This document shows, in pieces, positions 1-4,430 of a stretch of DNA of 9,244 nucleotides. A model generated the notes under the pieces. That model searched no databases. It worked only from the letters and a program-made list of their open reading frames with translations, and had not been told where the DNA came from. A program made the position numbers and the translations under genes. Location: NCBI GenBank assembly GCA_005791685.1, contig SXVG01000073.1:1-9244 (forward strand). The letters are read 5' to 3'. Each line of letters starts with the position of its first letter. Within the stretch, counting starts at the first letter, position 1. This DNA is from Methylotenera sp. (GTDB lineage: Bacteria > Pseudomonadota > Gammaproteobacteria > Burkholderiales > Methylophilaceae).

Positions 1-63
1 AGATTCACTACAATTGAATCGTCATTGTATTTTTTTAACGTACCAGTTTATATTTTCAATTTA

Positions 64-84
64 AACTAAACTATTAGTTTAGTT
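64..84. promoter_or_regulatory. Inverted repeat 1, candidate AbiEi operator
   Basis: Perfect 8-bp arms, AACTAAAC at 64-71 and GTTTAGTT at 77-84, are separated by 5 bases. The same core with the same spacing recurs at the abiEi start codon. A -10-like TATATT lies just downstream at 89-94, so a protein bound here could block a promoter. AbiEi antitoxins are known to repress their own operon by binding inverted repeats in the promoter. Assigning this site to AbiEi is an inference from position. Confidence 0.65.
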
Positions 85-95
85 ATTCTATATTT

Positions 96-124
96 TTTAA
101 ACCATTTGATTGACTTGGTTTAAA
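96..124. promoter_or_regulatory. Inverted repeat 2, candidate AbiEi operator (long spacer)
   Basis: Perfect 9-bp arms, TTTAAACCA at 96-104 and TGGTTTAAA at 116-124, are separated by 11 bases. Each arm contains the TAAAC or GTTTA core also found in the flanking repeats. Here the cores are 15 bases apart instead of 5, a difference of 10 bases or roughly one helical turn. A -35-like TTGACT (110-115) lies in the spacer and runs up to the right arm. Confidence 0.5.
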
Positions 125-138
125 TTTAAGCGTAAAAC
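110..138 (+). promoter_or_regulatory. Possible abiE promoter
   Basis: TTGACT (110-115, five of six matches to the -35 consensus) is followed after 17 bases by TAAAAC (133-138, a weak -10). Transcription would begin near 145, which is the A of the abiEi start codon, so the message would be leaderless. This fits the lack of a Shine-Dalgarno sequence upstream. The alternative is TATATT at 89-94 as the -10, with no good -35, giving a leader of about 45 nt. Confidence 0.35.
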
Positions 139-156
139 TAAACCATGAGTTTAGAA
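136..156. promoter_or_regulatory. Inverted repeat 3, overlapping the abiEi start codon
   Basis: The arms CTAAAC (138-143) and GTTTAG (149-154) flank the 5-base spacer CATGA, which contains the ATG start of abiEi at 145-147. The left arm extends to the same 8-base AACTAAAC as repeat 1, but the right arm loses the matching TT. Its centre lies 72 bp from that of repeat 1. A repressor here would cover the transcription or translation start. Confidence 0.6.
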
Positions 157-906
157 AATGAGAAAAAATTAAACCCGTTGATAGCAGATTGGCCGGCAGG
201 CGCAATCTACCTCACTTCTTGGCTAAGAAAATCAGGGTTTTCTGATCAGCTATTAAATCGCTATAAGAAAAGTCATTGGCTAACTTCAGTGGGGCCTGGA
301 GCTTTAAAGCGATATGGCGATGAAGTCTCATACCAAGGCGCTGTTTACGCATTGCAAACACAGTTGGACTCATCCATACACATAGGGGCCAAGACTGCAT
401 TGGCGCTGCAAGGCAAAGCCCATTACTTGCAGCTTGGAAATGTCACTGCGACTTTATTTGGCGGAAGTGATGCCAAGTTGCCAAGCTGGTTCAATAAAAC
501 TAACTGGGATGTTAAAACCGAGTACTACAGCACATCGTTCTTGCCCCCAGAATTAGGATTAGTGGATTTAGAACTTAAAACATTTACCGTAAAAATATCT
601 AGTCCTGCACGTGCCATCATGGAATGCTTATACCTTGCACCTGCGCAACAAGATTTGCTGGAATGCTATGAATTGCTTGAAGGACTGACAAACTTAAGGC
701 CAGAACAAGTGCAAGCTTTATTAGAGGCGTGCACCTCTGTTAAGGTTAAACGGCTATTTTTGTTTTTAGCAGAGAAGGCGAAACATGGTTGGTTTGAATA
801 CTTGGATGTCAGCAAAGTAGATCTTGGTACAGGCAAAAGAAGTATTGTGCCTAATGGCTTATTCCATGCCAAGTATCAAATAACAGTTCCTAAAGAGTTG
901 GCATAA
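145..906 (+). CDS. abiEi: AbiEi-type antitoxin and autorepressor (type IV TA)
   Basis: Antitoxin of an AbiE-type toxin-antitoxin system, 253 residues. The N-terminal part (about residues 5-97) resembles the AbiEi_3_N winged-helix domain, with a basic helix-turn-helix stretch around 25-55. Residues 100-250 match the C-terminal AbiEi_3 type domain, ending in a characteristic run near residues 231-249 (KRSIVPNG, then KYQITVP). In studied AbiE systems the N-terminal domain binds DNA for negative autoregulation, while the C-terminal domain is needed to counter the toxin without stable protein contact. The identity is supported by the AbiEii gene that starts one base after this stop (TAAGATG), implying translational coupling. 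No Shine-Dalgarno sequence precedes the ATG, which sits inside an inverted repeat. The base composition is more AT-rich than the genes from 2600 onward, as expected of a transferred defence module. Family assignment is confident; DNA targets are inferred. Confidence 0.88.
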   Translation: MSLENEKKLNPLIADWPAGAIYLTSWLRKSGFSDQLLNRYKKSHWLTSVGPGALKRYGDEVSYQGAVYALQTQLDSSIHIGAKTALALQGKAHYLQLGNVTATLFGGSDAKLPSWFNKTNWDVKTEYYSTSFLPPELGLVDLELKTFTVKISSPARAIMECLYLAPAQQDLLECYELLEGLTNLRPEQVQALLEACTSVKVKRLFLFLAEKAKHGWFEYLDVSKVDLGTGKRSIVPNGLFHAKYQITVPKELA

Positions 907-907
907 G

Positions 908-1804
908 ATGCAAAACTATCAAAATCAAGTGACGTTATTACTCGACGTATTGCCTATCGTGGCAAAAGAGGAAGTGTTCGCTTTGCATGGTGGCACAGCA
1001 ATTAACTTGTTTGTGCGAAATATACCACGCTTGTCTGTTGATATTGATCTCACCTATTTGCCATTAGATGGTGGTAATCGAGAAGTAGCATTGCAGGGTA
1101 TTTTTGCTGCGCTAGAAAGAATTAAAACCAACCTTGAAGCCCAAGGTTTAAGCGTTGTTCATCAAGCGGACAAATACAAACTGCAAGTGTCTTCACAGAA
1201 AGCACAAATTAAAGTTGAGGTAAATTCCACTGGACGCGGCACGATAACTGATCCGCAAAAAATGACCTTGTGTGACCGCGCACAAGCGGATTTTGAAGTA
1301 TTTGTTGCCATGAACGTTGTGCCATTTGGTCAGCTATATGGCGGCAAAATATGCGCTGCATTGGATCGTCAGCATCCTAGAGACTTGTTCGATGTGAAGT
1401 ATCTATTAGATAACGAAGGTTTTACCGAAGAAGTGAAGCAAGGCTTTATGCTTGGCTTGATTGGTAGCGGTCGACCATTGCATGAAATTATTCGACCCAA
1501 CTTTTTGGATCAGCGCGCCACAATGACAAATCATTTTGCAGGGATGAGCGCCAATCCATTTAGTTATCAAGACTTCGAGACATATAGAGAGAAGTTAGTC
1601 GGCATCATTCATAGCAACCTAACTGATCGCGATAAAGAATTCCTTTTAAGTTTTAAACAGCTAACGCCCAACTGGGCAATTTACGACTTTGAAAGATTTC
1701 CATCCGTGCAATGGAGGCTAAAAAACTTGCAAGATTTAAAAGTGCAAAACCCTGGCAAGCTGCAAGAACTGCATGATGAATTAGAGAGGAAGCTCTTTAG
1801 GTGA
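908..1804 (+). CDS. abiEii: AbiEii/AbiGii nucleotidyltransferase toxin
   Basis: Toxin partner of the type IV system, 298 residues, in the DNA polymerase beta-like (DUF1814) nucleotidyltransferase family. Motif 1 is visible as HGGT at 27-30 followed by DID at 45-47, giving the GG[S/T]...DxD nucleotide and metal site with D45 and D47. A later conserved block has LYGGKICA (143-150, K147) and PRDLFDVKYL (157-166, D159), matching the Lys motif and the R-x-x-D motif of AbiEii toxins. All expected catalytic positions appear intact, so the enzyme is probably active. AbiEii toxins are reported to bind GTP and cause bacteriostasis, and relatives modify tRNA 3' ends. The substrate of this protein cannot be read from the sequence. 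It starts one base after abiEi, with AGAG in the end of abiEi as a weak ribosome site. AbiE systems can abort phage infection. Confidence 0.9.
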   Translation: MQNYQNQVTLLLDVLPIVAKEEVFALHGGTAINLFVRNIPRLSVDIDLTYLPLDGGNREVALQGIFAALERIKTNLEAQGLSVVHQADKYKLQVSSQKAQIKVEVNSTGRGTITDPQKMTLCDRAQADFEVFVAMNVVPFGQLYGGKICAALDRQHPRDLFDVKYLLDNEGFTEEVKQGFMLGLIGSGRPLHEIIRPNFLDQRATMTNHFAGMSANPFSYQDFETYREKLVGIIHSNLTDRDKEFLLSFKQLTPNWAIYDFERFPSVQWRLKNLQDLKVQNPGKLQELHDELERKLFR

Positions 1805-1807
1805 GGG
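1803..1807 (+). promoter_or_regulatory. Ribosome binding site of the DUF3024 gene
   Basis: GAGGG overlaps the abiEii stop codon (TGA, 1802-1804) and lies three bases before the ATG at 1811. It supports that start and translation on the same message as the toxin. Confidence 0.6.
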
Positions 1808-1810
1808 AAT

Positions 1811-2158
1811 ATGGCATTTGATCAATTTACAACACATCGCCTAGAAAAAGTGGTTGGCACTTTTATCGAGAAACGGCGACCTGCCCCACACATAAGAAAA
1901 AATCTAGATCTCGCATTTAGAATCAAAGACCAGAGTGTTGAAATATTTGAAGTCCGTCCACGCTGGAAACATCCTGAAGAAGTAATGGAATGCCCGGTGG
2001 CCAAAGCCACCTACGTTACAACTCAAGGCATCTGGAAAATTTACTGGATGCGTCAAGACCTAAAATGGCACAGTTACCCACTGTTGCCACAGGTGGCGTT
2101 TATTGAGGAATTTTTAGAGGAGGTGGCTAAAGATCCATCGGCTTGTTTTTGGGGTTGA
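1811..2158 (+). CDS. DUF3024 family protein, linked to abiE
   Basis: A 115-residue protein matching the DUF3024 family along its whole length. Recognisable blocks are RRPAPHIRKNLDLAFRI (22-38), VEIFEVRPRW (43-52), PVAKATYV (62-69), WKIYWMRQDLKWHSY (75-89) and the acidic helix plus CFWG end (99-115). The length is normal and nothing appears broken. The family has no established function that I know of. The gene begins six bases after the abiEii stop, so it is almost certainly co-transcribed with the toxin-antitoxin pair. It may be a third component, a regulator or a passenger. No signal peptide or membrane segment is visible, so it should be cytoplasmic. The conserved basic and aromatic residues would suit nucleic acid binding, but that is a guess. 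Confidence 0.85.
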   Translation: MAFDQFTTHRLEKVVGTFIEKRRPAPHIRKNLDLAFRIKDQSVEIFEVRPRWKHPEEVMECPVAKATYVTTQGIWKIYWMRQDLKWHSYPLLPQVAFIEEFLEEVAKDPSACFWG

Positions 2159-2178
2159 TGGCATCCATGCTTGCCATC
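2157..2178 (+). terminator. Hairpin after the abiE operon, weak terminator candidate
   Basis: GATGGCA (2157-2163) and TGCCATC (2172-2178) form a perfect 7-bp stem with an 8-base loop, starting in the stop codon of the DUF3024 gene. There is no T-tract after it, so it may slow or stabilise the transcript end rather than act as a strong intrinsic terminator. A second small stem, TTAAGC (2182-2187) with GCTTAA (2191-2196), follows directly. Confidence 0.35.
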
Positions 2179-2187
2179 CTATTAAGC

Positions 2188-2216
2188 TTGGCTTAAGTAA
2201 CGGTTGTCAATATGAT
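2188..2216 (+). promoter_or_regulatory. Sigma-70-like promoter of the winged-helix gene
   Basis: TTGGCT (2188-2193) and TATGAT (2211-2216) are separated by 17 bases. The -10 matches the consensus at five of six positions and the -35 at four. An overlapping TATACT (2216-2221) could serve as an alternative -10. Transcription would start near 2223 and give a leader of about 109 nt. Confidence 0.5.
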
Positions 2217-2268
2217 ATACTTCATCCTTGGCTCAACGTTTTAACCCACAGAGGGCCACCAATATGAG

Positions 2269-2296
2269 CGGCTTGCATGATTGGTCATGTAAGCCG
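2269..2296 (+). ncRNA. Structured 5' leader hairpin
   Basis: CGGCTTGCATGA (2269-2280) and TCATGTAAGCCG (2285-2296) form a 12-bp stem with one G-U pair, closed by the tetraloop TTGG. The upstream CCAA at 2259-2262 could pair with this loop, which would make a pseudoknot. GCTTGC in the 5' arm (2271-2276) could instead pair with GCAAGC at 2311-2316, just before the ribosome binding site at 2321-2325, which allows a switch between two folds. The stretch after the hairpin (TTGTCTTTTG) is somewhat T-rich, so premature termination or a small RNA is also possible. It matches no riboswitch class I recognise. Confidence 0.5.
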
Positions 2297-2320
2297 TTGT
2301 CTTTTGTCAGGCAAGCATTA

Positions 2321-2325
2321 AGAGG
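2321..2325 (+). promoter_or_regulatory. Ribosome binding site of the winged-helix gene
   Basis: AGAGG lies six bases before the ATG at 2332 and fixes that start. It is close to GCAAGC (2311-2316), which can pair with the leader hairpin, so access to it could depend on RNA folding. Confidence 0.65.
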
Positions 2326-2331
2326 TGGAAT

Positions 2332-2577
2332 ATGCACGCAGAGCGCATCCTTCAACATTTAAAGAAGCACGGTCAATTGGCTGACTGGGAAATCGCATCG
2401 GCCATGGATATTACACTGACCAATGTGCGGGATTGTTTGACAAAACTCTCGGCAAAAGGCGACGTGTCGCAATGCACGGTCACTCGGTTTTTAGATGGTG
2501 AGCCGGTAGAAGGTATGTTGTGTCGTATTGCCGGCACCATTCCACCTAAGGCGCCCGGTAGAAAACCTAACGCCTAG
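2332..2577 (+). CDS. Small winged-helix DNA-binding protein, unknown target
   Basis: An 81-residue protein with a helix-turn-helix at about residues 3-44: a first helix (ERILQHLKKHG), then LADWEIASAMDI and TLTNVRDCLTKLSAKGDV. A wing-like beta region follows (CTVTRFLDGEPVEGMLCRIAG, 48-68). This is the layout of small MarR, ArsR or PapI-like regulators that lack other domains. The C-terminus is a short basic tail, PPKAPGRKPNA, whose GRKP resembles the minor-groove core of AT-hooks, though weakly. Two cysteines (48 and 64) flank the wing and could be redox or metal sensitive, but this is speculative. It has its own promoter and a long leader, and ends eight bases from the convergent hemerythrin gene. 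I do not recognise a named family and its targets are unknown. Confidence 0.75.
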   Translation: MHAERILQHLKKHGQLADWEIASAMDITLTNVRDCLTKLSAKGDVSQCTVTRFLDGEPVEGMLCRIAGTIPPKAPGRKPNA

Positions 2578-2585
2578 GCACTCAC

Positions 2586-3077
2586 TTAATTGACTGCCTT
2601 TTGTTGGGTAGACTCAATAAAAGGATCGTCAAAAAGCCTATCATGCTCATCAAATAGGCTGGTAACCTTGCCATAAAATAGACGGTAGACTTCCGCTGCT
2701 TGGGCTTTCTTTGTCGCAGAAAAATACTGATCCGCCAACCCTTGTAAGTTTTGCATGATATCTAGGTGGGCCTGCCTATGAATGCGGAAATACTCGTAAT
2801 TTTCAGTAATGTGCGGCCGGCTCAACATGATGGTTTCTTCATGATCAAAATGCCTGCCCGCCAAATCAATGATATGAAATAGAAAAGAAGGTATCCGGCC
2901 TTGGCATGACGTTTGTTGCTCTCGGGCGCAGCTGGGCTCATCCGCTGCGGCTGACTGACTGCAAGCACAGGCGTCACGCAGATCCGCTAGGTATTTCTCA
3001 AGTTGCTTATGCTCTCTATCAATCATGGCATAATCCGCAGGAGCTAATTTATTGATGGCTTTATTATGAACTAACAT
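2586..3077 (-). CDS. Hemerythrin domain protein with a cysteine-bearing insert
   Basis: A 163-residue cytoplasmic protein made of one hemerythrin-type four-helix bundle that should bind a di-iron centre and O2. All seven expected ligands can be assigned: H23, the HxxxE pair H76/E80, the HxxxH pair H100/H104, and the HxxxxD pair H145/D150. Between helices 1 and 2 (about residues 37-60) is an insert with four cysteines, C37, C39, C50 and C58. Typical short bacteriohemerythrins lack it, so it may bind metal or sense redox state. Possible roles are O2 or NO sensing, iron storage, or O2 delivery; the sequence does not decide. The start is supported by AAAAAGG nine bases upstream. It is the last gene of the - strand group, 52 bases after the zinc-finger-like gene, and converges on the winged-helix gene. 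Confidence 0.87.
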   Translation of the reverse strand: MLVHNKAINKLAPADYAMIDREHKQLEKYLADLRDACACSQSAAADEPSCAREQQTSCQGRIPSFLFHIIDLAGRHFDHEETIMLSRPHITENYEYFRIHRQAHLDIMQNLQGLADQYFSATKKAQAAEVYRLFYGKVTSLFDEHDRLFDDPFIESTQQKAVN

Positions 3078-3129
3078 GATTTATCGCCTTTTTGCTGGAT
3101 TAAATGCGAAGCGCGTTGGCTTAACTATT

Positions 3130-3357
3130 TCAGTCAAAATCATCCGCATCGAGTGTGCTTGAGTTGTTGGGCGCTTGGCCACTGGCGGCTTGGTGTCCAG
3201 CTTTAGCCAACTGCAGTCTATATGGGCAAGTAGCCGTGTGGCCGTCCAATCTGCCATTGATAACCGTGGTCTCCACCTTGCAATAACTGCATCGGTAGCG
3301 ATGCAATTGCTCTTCAAAATGCTCTTGAGGATAATCAATATAAAAGGCCCGTTTCAT
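3130..3357 (-). CDS. Small C2HC zinc-finger-like protein, unknown function
   Basis: A 75-residue protein, not recognised as a named family. It contains C23-x2-C26-x13-H40-x3-C44, a spacing suited to a single C2HC zinc finger that resembles UBZ-like and other treble-clef-type fingers. An aromatic, acidic N-terminal stretch (FYIDYPQEHFEE) precedes the finger, and a polar, low-complexity tail ending DADDFD follows it. I chose the ATG at 3355-3357 because AGAAGGAG (3369-3376) lies 11 bases upstream. An in-frame ATG at 3391-3393 would add 12 residues; it overlaps the mshN stop in an ATGA, so coupled translation from there is also possible. It sits between mshN and the hemerythrin gene on one transcript. 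A link to pilus assembly or to metal handling is only contextual. Confidence 0.65.
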   Translation of the reverse strand: MKRAFYIDYPQEHFEEQLHRYRCSYCKVETTVINGRLDGHTATCPYRLQLAKAGHQAASGQAPNNSSTLDADDFD

Positions 3358-3389
3358 GCTGCGCTTAACTCCTTCTTGAGCGTTAAAAA

Positions 3390-4424
3390 TCATTCTAGCT
3401 GTTGCATTCTTAATTCTATTGCCACTTTGCTTAGGCTATCACTAGCCGATGGCTTGAGCAATACCAAAGCACGCCGATATTGCTGCAATGCCAGCTGGCT
3501 TTTTCCCATTTGATCTAGACTAACGGCCAAATTAAAGGCGTAATCCGCACGATCTGGGGCCAGCCGACTGGCGTTAAAATAAGCCTCTTCGGCTGCCGGC
3601 CACAGCCCTTGTTCGGCATACAAATTCGCCAATGCCGCATGAAGATAGTCGGCATCGGGCAGCTGAACCAATAGGCTTTTAATGCGACTCTCGGCCTCGG
3701 TCTTATCTTTCATGAGCACACTGGCCAGTAGCGCCACGCTATTTTTAGGTGCCACGTCCAATACGGCTTGATACCAAGCGGCCGCATCCACCGCCTGCCC
3801 TTGATGCTGTGCAATGGCGGCCATGCCCAGCAAGGCATCCACATTACGCCCGTCCTCTTGTAGCACCTGTTGATAGTGTTGTTGCGCCAAGGTATCGTCA
3901 CCCTCGGAGTAGGCTTGGTAAGCTTGCATTACTGTAGGATGAAGCCGGCGAGACGGTCTGTTGATGGTGAGCTGCAATGGCTTATTTGCAGGCTTGGTAT
4001 GGAACGTATCTTTACTGTTGCGGGGTTTTTTGCTGTGCGACTCTTCGGCTTTGCTGGCAGGCACCTCGACCGGCACCACGGGATTTGCCAACGCCAAATC
4101 AGCCGATGCCGCCACAGGTGCTGGACTATCTTCATCGGCCTTGATTGCCACCAGTGGCGGCTTATCTTCGCTGGGCGCGCTTACATGGGGTGCGGCCGCT
4201 TCATCCACCATAGCACCTGCAACGATGGTATCGGATGGCGGGCTTGCCAACATGGCTGGGGCTGCCCTTAATTTTGCTGGCTTGGGCAACAACACCTCTG
4301 CCGCAATCGATTGTTTCATGTGTTGATAAGCCAGCAAAGAGCCATACGCCACCAGCCCAAACCCCAGCAACCACAGCCCCATCAACGCTTTTGTCGGGGC
4401 AAACATGAGCTTACCTAACGGCAT
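3390..4424 (-). CDS. mshN: MSHA biogenesis protein MshN-like TPR protein
   Basis: A 344-residue inner-membrane protein with the MshN plan. A short cytoplasmic N-terminus leads to one membrane segment (about 12-33). A long Pro/Ala/Glu/Lys-rich linker (about 45-160) follows, then a periplasmic TPR array (about 163-323). TPR-like units are clearest at 163-192, 193-226, 259-291 and 292-323, each with the small-residue and aromatic pattern (for example DALLGMAAIAQHQGQ and DYAFNLAVSLDQMGK). MshN is part of the machinery for mannose-sensitive haemagglutinin type IV pili. The ATG lies six bases after the mshL stop, with a G-rich ribosome site overlapping that stop, so the two are coupled. A second ATG at codon 7 could also be used. 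The TPR plus anchor alone would not name it; its position next to the MshL secretin does. Confidence 0.82.
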   Translation of the reverse strand: MPLGKLMFAPTKALMGLWLLGFGLVAYGSLLAYQHMKQSIAAEVLLPKPAKLRAAPAMLASPPSDTIVAGAMVDEAAAPHVSAPSEDKPPLVAIKADEDSPAPVAASADLALANPVVPVEVPASKAEESHSKKPRNSKDTFHTKPANKPLQLTINRPSRRLHPTVMQAYQAYSEGDDTLAQQHYQQVLQEDGRNVDALLGMAAIAQHQGQAVDAAAWYQAVLDVAPKNSVALLASVLMKDKTEAESRIKSLLVQLPDADYLHAALANLYAEQGLWPAAEEAYFNASRLAPDRADYAFNLAVSLDQMGKSQLALQQYRRALVLLKPSASDSLSKVAIELRMQQLE

Positions 4425-4430
4425 AACCCC

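Noticed and set aside
2..36. Inverted repeat GATTCA (2-7) and TGAATC (15-20) followed by seven Ts at 30-36
   Set aside because: The stem is short and AT-rich and the T-run starts nine bases after it, so a terminator for an upstream gene cannot be supported.
3175..3513. Plus-strand open frame of 112 codons
   Set aside because: It is antisense to the C2HC gene and the end of mshN. The minus-strand genes have clear domains and ribosome sites, so this is a shadow.
3870..4326. Long plus-strand frames over mshN
   Set aside because: They lie opposite the Pro/Ala-rich linker of mshN, where a biased composition leaves few stops. No domain is visible.
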